Notes: a model not told the origin generated them from the sequence alone. Shown: positions 1 to 7,087, numbered from the stretch's first letter. The stretch: DNA of 10,709 bases from Candidatus Woesearchaeota archaeon (GCA_007116645.1 SKIA01000064.1:1-10709), one strand, 5' to 3'. Numbers and translations are program-made.

Positions 1-21
1 ATTTGATTACTTTTTATGAGT

Positions 22-1599
22 CTACTTCAAGCGCACATCAAACGCGCTTGTCGGAAACATCACTCCGCGACTGATGAGCTGCTCGGGATGTATTTCTCCA
101 ATAACGCCTTCGACATCTCCTGAGACTTTTGCGCAGCGTCCTGTGATGAATCGCTCATCACTGTGTTCTGCAAAGGTTAATTCCCATCCGAGCGCATTTC
201 CTACTGCTTCGAGTGCTTGGCGAATGGTTGTATAACTTGCTCGTTCTGAGCACTGCACTGCGCATAGTGCCCTGTCTTCAGCAACGCGTGTTTGTGTTGT
301 TTTATTTTCGGAAAAAACCACGCCGATCTCGTAGATATTTTGCGGATAGATTTGCGAGGTGTTTTTCTTTAGGACATCAAGTGCTCCATCAAGAAGGTTT
401 GATCGCAATGCAGTGTATTGTTCTGTGAGGGGGTTTGCAAGCTCAACGCCTTCTGCGGTAAGGTGCCAGTTCATCACTTCTTGCATTCCAAGTCCTGACA
501 GGATTGCCCTGATATTTGTTTCTTGTGTTGTTTCAAACAACAGTCCACCAATGGTGTGTACGTTTGGTATTGTGGGCGTAATGTTTGCGTATCCGTAGCC
601 GATTGCCGCGTCTTCTACCAGGTCGACTGGGTGTAAAAAGTCAGTTCTATATGCAGGTATATAGATAGTATTTCCCTTAATATGCAAACCCATGTTTTCA
701 AGTCCTTTGACCACTCCTTCGGGCGGGATGCCTGCGCGTGATGCTACATAATCAATATCGAGCGTCATTTCTTGCTCTCGAAGGTCCGGGCAGAGTGCCA
801 TCTCTCCATTCTCATAAAGGACTGTCATTTCTTCAATGGTGCCTCCCATGTCTGCAAGAGCGCACACAATCATGTTGAGTGCTTGCGTGAGCACTCGCGC
901 ATCGCTTCCTGAGCATTCAACAAACACGTCTGTGGTGTTTTTGGTGACTTCTCCTGCTGCTTTGCTATTGATGATTGGCGGAACGGAAAGAATCGTATCA
1001 TTCGCATCCAAAAACACTGGATACAATTTGTGACCTTGCAGGAGGTGTGCAAACTTTTTTCCTGTCGGGTGCTCCACTAATAGCTCTTCGCCGTTCATTT
1101 CTTTTCTTGCTTCAAGTGGTGTGAACACAATTTCACTAGGCTTTTTTGCGGTATAGGTGATAGGAAGCGTAATGTCTTCGAGTGGATAAATGCCGATAGC
1201 TACTTTTTTTCTGTTGCGACCAAATGTGATGTGGAGTTTTTCTTGCAGCTCAATGATTTGCTCAATTTTTTCTTCATCAAGTGATACTCCGCGAACAATA
1301 CAGCAGCGCGTGTGCGCTCGAACGTCCGCTACTGCGTTCTTGACGTGTACTTCTCCTGTTCCTTTTCGTGCAGTATATTTTTTTGGTTTCTCAAAGCCCA
1401 AGAACATGTTTACAGCGCGTGCAAGTCCAGGCACAGACAGTAAGTCTGGTCTGTTCGGAAATATTTCTACTGAGACTTCTTCGTCAAAAGAGTCAATGTC
1501 TGTTCCGAGCATGGTAATTGCGTCTCGCAATTCTTGATCGCTCAATTCTTTTTTCAAGAGTCGAGTAAGTGATTGTTTTGGAAAGGTGAGTGTTGGCAT
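22..1599 (-). CDS. pheT: Phenylalanyl-tRNA synthetase beta subunit (archaeal type)
   Basis: Beta subunit of the (alpha-beta)2 cytoplasmic enzyme that charges tRNA-Phe with phenylalanine. The 525-residue length fits the short archaeal/eukaryotic form: there is no N-terminal EMAP-like tRNA-binding domain and no C-terminal anticodon-binding (FDX-ACB) domain, both found in bacterial PheT. In order I see the N-terminal region with EIFPNRPDLLSVPGLARA (about 45-62), the B3/B4 editing domain (about 85-255, with EHPTGKKFAHLLQGHKLYPV at 176-195 and VPPIINS at 206-212), the B5 domain (about 270-345, with RTDFLHPVDLVED at 318-330), and the degenerate, non-catalytic synthetase fold (about 350-525, with NPLTEQYTALRSNLL at 389-403). 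The editing domain looks intact by eye, so mischarged Tyr-tRNA-Phe hydrolysis is expected. The ATG lies directly after the pheS stop codon and has a good Shine-Dalgarno site, so the pair is co-transcribed and translationally coupled. The stop is TAG. Confidence 0.97.
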   Translation of the reverse strand: MPTLTFPKQSLTRLLKKELSDQELRDAITMLGTDIDSFDEEVSVEIFPNRPDLLSVPGLARAVNMFLGFEKPKKYTARKGTGEVHVKNAVADVRAHTRCCIVRGVSLDEEKIEQIIELQEKLHITFGRNRKKVAIGIYPLEDITLPITYTAKKPSEIVFTPLEARKEMNGEELLVEHPTGKKFAHLLQGHKLYPVFLDANDTILSVPPIINSKAAGEVTKNTTDVFVECSGSDARVLTQALNMIVCALADMGGTIEEMTVLYENGEMALCPDLREQEMTLDIDYVASRAGIPPEGVVKGLENMGLHIKGNTIYIPAYRTDFLHPVDLVEDAAIGYGYANITPTIPNVHTIGGLLFETTQETNIRAILSGLGMQEVMNWHLTAEGVELANPLTEQYTALRSNLLDGALDVLKKNTSQIYPQNIYEIGVVFSENKTTQTRVAEDRALCAVQCSERASYTTIRQALEAVGNALGWELTFAEHSDERFITGRCAKVSGDVEGVIGEIHPEQLISRGVMFPTSAFDVRLK

Positions 1600-3060
1600 T
1601 TATTGTTTCTCCTGGTATGCCGGTGCTGTTCGCAGTCGTTCAAGGTCGTTGTCGTAGATATGTCGTAAATCATTTAGTTCGTAATAGCCTGTGATTATTC
1701 GCTCCATACCAAGGCCCCATGCGAGCACGGGAACATCTTTTCCGAGCAGTGGCACGACGACTTCTGGTCGCAAGACTCCCATGCCGCCAAGTTCCACCCA
1801 TTGTTTTTTCCCTGGGTGATAGACTTCTACTTCTGCTCCTGGTTCTACGTACGGAAAGTATGCTGGTCTGAATCGGACGTCCGTAAATCCCATGCGTTTG
1901 TAGAATTCTTTTTGCATTCCAATAAGGTCTGCAAGTGTGAGTCCTTCTCCTACGACGATGCCTTCTACTTGGTGAAATTCAAACAAGTGTTTCCAGTCAA
2001 GTGTTTCGTTTCGGAAAACTTTTGAGACTGAGAAAAACTTTGCTGGGAGTTCGATGTTTTCTTCTTTTATTTTTCGTAGCATCTGCGCTGACAAGACGGT
2101 GGTGTGCGTTCTCAATAGCACTTTCTTTGCTTCTTCTTCTGAGTAGCTTGCTTGCCATCCTGTGCTGTTTGTGTCGCCGCCCGTCTCATGTACTGCCTTG
2201 ATGTCTTTGAACCATTCTGGGAGCGTTCCTGGCTGTTTGAGATAGAATGTGTCTTGCATCTCTCGTGCGGGGTGGTCTTGTGGAACGAAAAGCGCGTCCA
2301 AGTCCCAAAACGCTGTTTGCGCCATAGTGCCTTTCATCTCTTGAAAGCCTGACTCAACCCACAACTGCTTTATTGCTGAAATTGCGTCTTGCACAAAGTG
2401 CGGCCGTCCGTAATACACACTCGGTACGGGCGTGGTAACATCGTAGTGTCTGAATTCTTGGTTTTTCCACGCGCCTGTTTTGAGGTCTTCTTGTGTGAGT
2501 CGCTCGGCGTACTCTTTTGAGAGATCTGCTGTTTGTAGTTTTTTTCCAAGCTGCGTGAGGGTGATAGCGTATTCTGTTTTCGTGACTTTTTCTAGTAGCC
2601 CTCTGTCGATGAGTTCTTTTGGCGGATTTTGTGGATTCTTAAGTGCGGCTTGTTTTTCTTTAAATGATACGTCTTTGAGTTTTTCAACAGTCTTTCCGAG
2701 TTGGATTGCGCCTGCTTTTTTGAGTGCCCCAATTGCTGCGTTGATTTCTTCTCGCTCAAAACCGGCTACTTTCTGAATTTCTTGTAATGTCTTAGGCGTA
2801 TCAAGTGCTTTAAGAAAGCGTTCTTCAGGAAGTCCTCGTTTTGCAACGTCTTGTCCTGTTGCTGTTAATACGTAGCTTTCAGTTTGTTTTTTCTCAAGTG
2901 TTAACACGCCTTTGTTTGAGAGAAACTGACACGCCCGCATAGCCTCTACTGTCTGTACGCCAGCAAGAGCTGCAAGCGAATCCACGGTTTGGTTGCTTTC
3001 CAGGTGCGGTACAACCTTTTTTTCGCTGGGCGAGAGACTTTTTACAAGCTTTTCTGTCAT
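1600..3060 (-). CDS. pheS: Phenylalanyl-tRNA synthetase alpha subunit (catalytic)
   Basis: Catalytic class II subunit of PheRS: activates phenylalanine with ATP and transfers it to tRNA-Phe, working with the beta subunit encoded immediately downstream. At 486 residues it has the long archaeal/eukaryotic layout. Residues about 1-200 are winged-helix-like repeats (phrases such as ALAGVQTVEAMRACQFLSNKG and LTQLGKKLQ), in the position of the DNA-binding-fold extension that contacts tRNA in the archaeal/eukaryotic enzyme. The class II core follows: motif 1 region around 221-248 (HFVQDAISAIKQLWVESGF), the HPAREMQDTFYL stretch at 263-274, RTHTTVLSAQML at 317-328, motif 2 at about 343-368 (FSVSKVFRNETLDWKHLFEF, with HQVEG after it), FRPAYFPYVEPGAEVEV at 397-413, and motif 3 at 422-454 ending GLGMERI. 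All key regions look intact. The ATG at 3060 is near-leaderless behind a TATA box, and the stop TAA abuts the pheT ATG. Confidence 0.97.
   Translation of the reverse strand: MTEKLVKSLSPSEKKVVPHLESNQTVDSLAALAGVQTVEAMRACQFLSNKGVLTLEKKQTESYVLTATGQDVAKRGLPEERFLKALDTPKTLQEIQKVAGFEREEINAAIGALKKAGAIQLGKTVEKLKDVSFKEKQAALKNPQNPPKELIDRGLLEKVTKTEYAITLTQLGKKLQTADLSKEYAERLTQEDLKTGAWKNQEFRHYDVTTPVPSVYYGRPHFVQDAISAIKQLWVESGFQEMKGTMAQTAFWDLDALFVPQDHPAREMQDTFYLKQPGTLPEWFKDIKAVHETGGDTNSTGWQASYSEEEAKKVLLRTHTTVLSAQMLRKIKEENIELPAKFFSVSKVFRNETLDWKHLFEFHQVEGIVVGEGLTLADLIGMQKEFYKRMGFTDVRFRPAYFPYVEPGAEVEVYHPGKKQWVELGGMGVLRPEVVVPLLGKDVPVLAWGLGMERIITGYYELNDLRHIYDNDLERLRTAPAYQEKQ
1608..1613 (-). promoter_or_regulatory. 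Shine-Dalgarno site of pheT inside the end of pheS
   Basis: On the minus strand this reads AGGAGA, 8 nt before the pheT ATG, within the last codons of pheS. It fixes the pheT start and explains how pheT is translated with no intergenic space after pheS. Confidence 0.75.
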
Positions 3061-3083
3061 TATTTGAGTGTGAAGAACTGTCG

Positions 3084-3093
3084 TTTATAATAA
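3084..3093 (-). promoter_or_regulatory. TATA box of the pheS-pheT operon
   Basis: The minus strand reads TTATTATAAA here, centred about 28 nt before the pheS ATG. With the usual archaeal TATA-to-start distance of about 25-27 nt, transcription would begin within a few bases of the ATG, giving a leaderless or nearly leaderless mRNA. No Shine-Dalgarno site is visible before pheS, which agrees with this. The site sits in a 70-bp gap, directly after the terminator tract of the upstream regulator gene. Confidence 0.6.
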
Positions 3094-3100
3094 TTGCTTG

Positions 3101-3125
3101 AAGAAAAGAAAAAATAAAGAAAATA
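3101..3125 (-). terminator. T-rich terminator tract after the TrmB-like gene
   Basis: Read on the minus strand, the stretch starting about 5 nt after the regulator's TAA is almost all T, broken by single C or A bases (runs of 4, 3, 6 and 4 T). Archaeal RNA polymerase terminates on such U-rich tracts without needing a hairpin. I see no stem-loop. Its place between the regulator and the pheS promoter suggests the two are separate transcription units, though read-through is possible. Confidence 0.5.
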
Positions 3126-3130
3126 TTGGC

Positions 3131-3937
3131 TTACGCCTTGATTTTTTTGAGCTCGTTCCAAGCGATTTCGAAGTATCCTTCGAGCGCTGATGCAAAAAAC
3201 GGCGTGTTAATCCAGATGCCTACGTCGTAGGTCGGGTGGATTTCTGCGTCGTCCATGATCATGAACACGAGTTCTCGTCCATCGACAATGATAAAGCGTG
3301 CTTTGGTTTTTGCTTCGCGTACTTCTGCGATGCCGTCAAGCATTTTTACCATTTTCTTGGTTTCATCGTTTACAGGTGCTGCGATGCGAATCTCGACTCC
3401 TCGTTTCTTGAGTTGTTCAAAGATTGGTTTGAGCATCTCTGCTTTTCTCAAAAACCCTTCTGCGGTGGTTGCGATGGTTACGCTTTCTTCTGCTCCTCGA
3501 ATGGTTAGTTCAAGGTGGTTGTACAGGTTGTGGCGTCCTTTCAAACTTCCTGAGAGGTCTGCTGGTTCAACGAGTTCTACTCCTTGCGTGTGCAAGTTGT
3601 TTAGCTCACTAATGACGTCAGTGTTTTTGAGATCAGTTAGTTTTTGTACCTGATCATCAGCTTCTTGTCGAACGTTCTTTTTTACGCGTTCAAGCACTTC
3701 TTGTGGCGGTACTGCGATGTATTTGATTGGTTTTCCCAATTTCATAATCACAAAACCTTTTTTCTCAAGACTTTCTAAAACGTCGTAGCTTCTTGAGCGT
3801 GGTACGTTTGCAATGTCTGAGAGTTCTCCTGCTGTGGATACTCCTCGTGAGAGCAGTGCTGTCCAGATCTTTACCTCATATAAGTTAAGGTTGAAGTATC
3901 TGCGCAACTTGCTCAAAAATTCTTCTTTTACTATCAT
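3131..3937 (-). CDS. TrmB-family transcriptional regulator
   Basis: A 268-residue DNA-binding regulator. Residues about 5-75 form the TrmB-type winged helix, with the family's opening pattern (LRRYFNLNLYEVKIWTALLS), a recognition region GELSDIANVPRSRSYDVLESL and the wing GFVIMKLGKPIKYIAV. A helical, probably dimerising, segment covers about 78-125. Residues about 130-265 resemble the phospholipase-D-like effector domain of TrmB proteins (ESVTIATTAEGF, VEIRIAAPV, RFIIVDGRELVFMI) without a catalytic HKD motif, so ligand sensing rather than catalysis is expected. The target is unknown; the sugar-sensing role of characterised TrmB proteins should not be assumed. I chose the ATG at 3937 because the family normally begins just before this helix. 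A GTG at 3970 would add 11 residues (ending HGGIIT) that do not look like part of the domain. It has its own TATA box and a terminator tract, so it is probably monocistronic and may act on genes elsewhere or on itself. Confidence 0.88.
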   Translation of the reverse strand: MIVKEEFLSKLRRYFNLNLYEVKIWTALLSRGVSTAGELSDIANVPRSRSYDVLESLEKKGFVIMKLGKPIKYIAVPPQEVLERVKKNVRQEADDQVQKLTDLKNTDVISELNNLHTQGVELVEPADLSGSLKGRHNLYNHLELTIRGAEESVTIATTAEGFLRKAEMLKPIFEQLKKRGVEIRIAAPVNDETKKMVKMLDGIAEVREAKTKARFIIVDGRELVFMIMDDAEIHPTYDVGIWINTPFFASALEGYFEIAWNELKKIKA

Positions 3938-4000
3938 AGTTATTATTCCCCCATGACAGGGTCTACTCACCCCTATTCTGTAGTGTAAACCGCCTCCTGC

Positions 4001-4010
4001 TATAAATATG
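4001..4010 (-). promoter_or_regulatory. TATA box of the TrmB-like regulator
   Basis: The minus strand reads CATATTTATA, close to the archaeal TATA consensus. A start about 25 nt downstream falls near position 3978-3980, leaving a leader of about 40 nt before the preferred ATG (3937) or about 10 nt before the alternative GTG (3970). This differs from the near-leaderless layout of the other first genes. A run of five G on the minus strand (3948-3952), 10 nt before the ATG, could act as a weak ribosome binding site. Confidence 0.55.
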
Positions 4011-4034
4011 TTACTGTTGCGTGTTGGTAACTCT

Positions 4035-4862
4035 TCATTTCTGCTTGAGGGTGATGATTATGAACTGTTCATTTGCAAGAGTAACGCGTCCTACCACCTT
4101 ATCAGTGACGAGTCGCTCAAACCACTCTCGAGGGCTAATTGTTTTTTTCTGACCAATGCTCAGGGTGGGAAACGATGCTACAAGCCATTTCGCCTTCATA
4201 TCTGTGAGAAGTGCCTTTACTCTTCCCCATTCTTTTTCTTCTAAACTATCAAATACTTTGAACGCGAAAACCACATCTGTCTCAGGTAAACTCTTCATGA
4301 TTTCGGGTGTCGTCAGGTCTACGCAGTGCTGACTATTCTCTATTTTCAGGCTGTCGTGGAACTCCCCGATGAGCTTGAGGTCTTCGCACGCAATGTCTGC
4401 ACTGTGATATGCTGGTGTGCATCCAAGAAAGGGGTAGCTAAACGGGTTGTATCCGCAACCAATATCCAAAATACTTGTTGGTGTTCCTGTGATTGCAAAG
4501 AGCTGTTCGTACAGACTTGGGTAGTGCTCTAGGCGTTCGTGTGTTGAGCGGTGTATGCTCATCAGCTCAAGAGCGTTTTCTTTTGACGGCTCATCAATAA
4601 GTGCTGCAAGGTATCCTTCTCGCTTGGCAGGGTATTTGTTTGTGAAAAAGACTCCGTACACTCTTCTGAGGTGTTCTCGAACGTCTGATCGGAGTTGTTG
4701 AAAGTTTTTTTTCTTAAAGAATCGTTCTGGGTCTTGCTCGTATTCTTGTTTTACTTGAGGGTGTTTGTCAAGCCATGCAATCACTTCTTTTTTTGCAAAC
4801 TCTTCTGATACTCCTCGCAATTCTTTTTTGTCAATGATTTTCTCAACTAGGAGGTCTACCAT
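4035..4862 (-). CDS. FmrO/ArmA/RmtB-family 16S rRNA methyltransferase homologue
   Basis: A 275-residue S-adenosylmethionine-dependent methyltransferase resembling the family (Pfam FmrO) whose known members make m7G at G1405 in the 30S decoding site and block 4,6-linked aminoglycosides. Visible features: an N-terminal helical domain (about 1-105) with VREHLRRVYGVFF at 61-73, where family members have their rRNA-binding helical module; the HRSTHERLEHYPSLYEQLFA phrase at 104-123; SAM motif I as SILDIGCGYNPFSYP at 130-144 (family form DLGCGxNP); an acidic SADIA at 154-158; FKVFDSLEEKEWG at 201-213; and VASFPTLSIGQKK at 228-240 followed by EWFER, which matches the VSFPTRSLGG-like conserved end. 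The ATG overlaps the pelota stop by 7 bp and has an AGGTG ribosome binding site, so it is co-translated with the ribosome-rescue factor. I infer small-subunit rRNA as the substrate. Whether it targets the G1405 equivalent, or gives resistance rather than housekeeping modification, cannot be told from sequence. Confidence 0.8.
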   Translation of the reverse strand: MVDLLVEKIIDKKELRGVSEEFAKKEVIAWLDKHPQVKQEYEQDPERFFKKKNFQQLRSDVREHLRRVYGVFFTNKYPAKREGYLAALIDEPSKENALELMSIHRSTHERLEHYPSLYEQLFAITGTPTSILDIGCGYNPFSYPFLGCTPAYHSADIACEDLKLIGEFHDSLKIENSQHCVDLTTPEIMKSLPETDVVFAFKVFDSLEEKEWGRVKALLTDMKAKWLVASFPTLSIGQKKTISPREWFERLVTDKVVGRVTLANEQFIIITLKQK

Positions 4863-5875
4863 CGAAGAACACCTGCTACTCCTCCGAGAGCGTCTAGCTG
4901 GTCTGTTTGGTGCTCAATAAGGTGTACGTCACCACCCGTGTTTTTTACTGCGTCAAGAAGGGCTGATAGTCTGTCAAACGTTCCTGATTCTCGCATTTCA
5001 AGCAGGGTGTTGTGGCTGACAATGAGTATTTTTACTTGTCCTAACGTTGTTTTTTCTTCGCATTCATCAATGCCGTAGCATGCTTTTTCTTGTGCTACTG
5101 CCGCCAGCACGTCTTTGACGAGCGCTTCTTCTCGCGAGGTTGCGTCTTGTTTGAGTACTGCGGCCACTTCTGGTCTTCCTGCCAGCTCACGAACCGCTCC
5201 TTTTCCTATGCTTCCCACGCTTGAGGATGTTGTTTTTTTCTGAATCTCTGCTGGAAGTGCTTTAAGCAAATAATCTGTCCAAAATGCGGGGCTTGCTGCG
5301 ATTATTGCGTGATAGTTTTTTCGACTGTCAAGTTCTGAAATAACATCAGCGAGTGTTTTCCAGAAGTTTTCGCTTCCGCCCCCGGGCGCTTTTTTGGCAA
5401 CATCTCCTGTGAGTGTTTGTACAATGTCATATCCTCTTCTGGTGAGTTCTGCAAGGTGTGCTTCTTCTCTATCAAACGTTACAAGCAAGACATTGAGTGG
5501 TTGTGCTGCGATCGCTTGTTCGAGTTGTTCTCGTGTGAGTGCGTCCCACTCCTTAATGATGCTCAGTTCTGTTCCTGGCGTGATAGAAAAGCTATGGTGG
5601 TCTCCGTTACTGACGATGTCTTCTGGTCCTTGCGTGATTGTTCCTTGTATGCGAAGAGCATCGTGTTCTAATTCTAATTTCACAACTTCTATGGTGAGAT
5701 ACATCGTTTTCCGAACGCTTTTTGTGCGGTCGTCTCCTAACGTGATTTTTCTTTCTGTAAGGCCACTCACATTATCTCCAGAAGTAATGATGCGAGAGAG
5801 TTCCCACAAGTCATCAAGGCTTTCTGCTCGTAATCGCACAAGCCCTTCTCGGCGCTTTTCTTCTAGAAGTTGCAT
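4856..5875 (-). CDS. pelA: mRNA surveillance / ribosome rescue factor pelota
   Basis: Archaeal pelota (Dom34 orthologue), 339 residues, close to the usual archaeal length of about 350. With aEF1A and ABCE1 it binds the empty A site of stalled ribosomes and splits them without peptide release. Domain A (about 1-125) has the Sm-like fold, with GLVRLRAESLDDLWELSRII at 11-30, SGDNVSGLTERKI at 32-44 and the TIEVVKLELEHDALRIQGTI strand pair at 61-80. Domain B (about 127-255) begins NVLLVTFDREEAHLAELTRRG and contains FWKTLADVI and YHAIIAASPAFW. Domain C (about 256-339) contains YGIDECEEKTTLGQVKILIVS and ends with GGDVHLI and GGVAGVLRW. No GGQ motif is present, as expected for pelota rather than release factor aRF1. 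The frame stays open upstream to 6049, but that extension crosses the promoter and the next gene; ATG 5875 matches the family start and lies about 26 nt from the TATA box. It probably forms a two-gene operon with the overlapping methyltransferase. Confidence 0.95.
   Translation of the reverse strand: MQLLEEKRREGLVRLRAESLDDLWELSRIITSGDNVSGLTERKITLGDDRTKSVRKTMYLTIEVVKLELEHDALRIQGTITQGPEDIVSNGDHHSFSITPGTELSIIKEWDALTREQLEQAIAAQPLNVLLVTFDREEAHLAELTRRGYDIVQTLTGDVAKKAPGGGSENFWKTLADVISELDSRKNYHAIIAASPAFWTDYLLKALPAEIQKKTTSSSVGSIGKGAVRELAGRPEVAAVLKQDATSREEALVKDVLAAVAQEKACYGIDECEEKTTLGQVKILIVSHNTLLEMRESGTFDRLSALLDAVKNTGGDVHLIEHQTDQLDALGGVAGVLRW
4870..4874 (-). promoter_or_regulatory. Shine-Dalgarno site of the methyltransferase gene
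   Basis: The minus strand reads AGGTG, 7 nt before the ATG, inside the last pelota codons. It supports the overlapping start and translation from the shared pelota transcript. Confidence 0.6.
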
Positions 5876-5893
5876 AATAATCAAAGAAGAACA

Positions 5894-5905
5894 TTTATAT
5901 ATATA
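5894..5905. promoter_or_regulatory. Shared bidirectional TATA element between pelA and the surface-protein operon
   Basis: The plus strand reads TTTATATATATA, with TATATATATA-type self-complementarity, so TATA-binding protein could load in either direction. Its centre is about 25-26 nt from both the pelA ATG (5875, leftward) and the ATG of the surface gene (5925, rightward). Both transcripts would start at or next to their start codons. No Shine-Dalgarno site precedes either gene. A purine-rich patch on the left flank (AAAGAAGAA at 5883-5891) and the AAAACT read on the minus strand could be the B-recognition elements, but they are too loose to call. Confidence 0.65.
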
Positions 5906-5924
5906 GTTTTGTCGAGTAAACAGT

Positions 5925-7085
5925 ATGGTCTGGGCTAAAAAAGCGCAAGCGGGAGCGGCCGTTCTCGTGGTTTTAATTGCATTACTCATAGTTTTGTACG
6001 TCTTATTTTTGCCTCCTGACCAGAGAGCTATCTTACTTGGTGAAGACACTCCTTCTCAACCAGGACAACCCGGAGTTCCTCCAGTAACGCCCGGCACTCC
6101 ATCAATGCAAGTGTTGTATTCCACACAACCTACCATTATTACTCCTCGCGGGCCCGAGCAGCGTAACTTACCCGTATTTACTATTCGTACTGTTACTTCT
6201 GGAAATGTCTTATCTGAGCGTTCAGGAGTGGTTGTTGAGCGATCTGTCTTTCATCAAGATACCCAGCCAATGACGTTTTCTCTTCCTGAAGGTGCTGAAA
6301 ATGTATACTTGTCATACATTGTTCGTGATTCAAAGGGTGCTTTGCGCATTCGTCTAAACGACCAAGTCATCTATGATAGTGTTGTTTCACAACGTCAACC
6401 TTCTCCTTTGCGCTTACCAACGAACTTACTCGAAGAACATAATGAGCTTGAGTTTTCTGTATCCAGCGTTGGTTTTCGTTTCTGGGATACAAACCGCTAC
6501 GCACTGTCTGAAGTGCGCATCACAGGTGACGTAACTTCGAGCGAGTTTGCAGACTATACCCAACGTGTTGTTGTTCGCGATAAAGAATCTGTTGACGCAG
6601 CACAACTTGTATTCGTTGCTGAATGCCAAGAACCTGCAGGCAGACTTGTTGCACGCCTTAACGGCCAAACAGTTTACAGCGGCGTTCCTGAGTGCGGATT
6701 CCCTATTTCTGTTGACCTTGGCATCTCTCGTATCAATGAAGATGAAAACACGTTAACGTGGAGTGTTGATGCTGGTCAGTACACAATTTATGATGCTTCA
6801 TTTATTATTCATCGCACGCCAGAGCTCGCTCTTGACTCCTTTATTATTTCGCAAGAGCTCTACAACAGAGTGATTTCTGAAGGGAAAAATTTCCACATGC
6901 GACTTACATTCCAAGAACCAGGAGCGCAAGGTGTTGTTCGTGTGAATAACGAAGAACTTGCCTTTAGAACTAACCGCTTAGCATTCACTGCTCCTATCAC
7001 TTCCTATGTGCGCCCCGGACAAAACATGGTTTCAGTCCTCGAGTCTAACCCTCATGTGGTCGCTATGGAAGTGTTGTATGGATGA
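5925..7085 (+). CDS. Membrane-anchored surface protein with three beta-sandwich repeats
   Basis: 386 residues, not recognised as a named family. The N-terminus MVWAKKAQAGAAVL leads into one strong hydrophobic segment (about 8-29), followed by a Pro/Gly/Gln linker (41-60) and a large outer region. The KKA-QAG junction directly before the hydrophobic stretch resembles archaeal class III (prepilin-like) signals cut by EppA/PibD; an uncleaved anchor is equally possible. The outer region has three related units at about 127-180, 225-282 and 322-373. Each has a strand pair of the type LRIRLNDQVIYDS / LVARLNGQTVYSG / VVRVNNEELAFRT, then a short proline-bearing loop, then an EHNELEFSV / EDENTLTWSV / PGQNMVSVL strand. 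This looks like galactose-binding-like or related beta-sandwich domains, so glycan or protein binding is plausible but unproven. Cys234 and Cys257 of unit two could form a disulfide. It is the first gene of the plus-strand operon, probably leaderless, and is followed after 16 nt by the multi-pass protein gene. Confidence 0.85.
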   Translation: MVWAKKAQAGAAVLVVLIALLIVLYVLFLPPDQRAILLGEDTPSQPGQPGVPPVTPGTPSMQVLYSTQPTIITPRGPEQRNLPVFTIRTVTSGNVLSERSGVVVERSVFHQDTQPMTFSLPEGAENVYLSYIVRDSKGALRIRLNDQVIYDSVVSQRQPSPLRLPTNLLEEHNELEFSVSSVGFRFWDTNRYALSEVRITGDVTSSEFADYTQRVVVRDKESVDAAQLVFVAECQEPAGRLVARLNGQTVYSGVPECGFPISVDLGISRINEDENTLTWSVDAGQYTIYDASFIIHRTPELALDSFIISQELYNRVISEGKNFHMRLTFQEPGAQGVVRVNNEELAFRTNRLAFTAPITSYVRPGQNMVSVLESNPHVVAMEVLYG

Positions 7086-7087
7086 GT

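Noticed and set aside
880..910. GC-rich near-palindrome (GCGTGAGCACTCGCGC) as a structured RNA or site
   Set aside because: It is inside the conserved editing domain of pheT and is explained by coding sequence; the pairing is imperfect.
3255..3653. 132-codon plus-strand frame opposite the TrmB-like gene
   Set aside because: Shadow of a clear regulator gene; composition is that of a complement reading and there is no start signal.
3931..3939. Small palindrome CTATCATAG over the TrmB-like start codon as an operator
   Set aside because: Nine bases with an odd centre are too short and too common in AT-rich DNA; no second copy was seen nearby.
5394..5906. 170-codon plus-strand frame opposite pelA
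   Set aside because: It lies antisense to well-conserved pelota codons, has Ser/Cys-rich low-complexity composition, no ribosome binding site, and ends in the shared promoter.
5876..6049. 58-residue N-terminal extension of pelota in the same frame
   Set aside because: It would cross the TATA element and run antisense to the start of the surface gene; pelota orthologues begin near the ATG at 5875.
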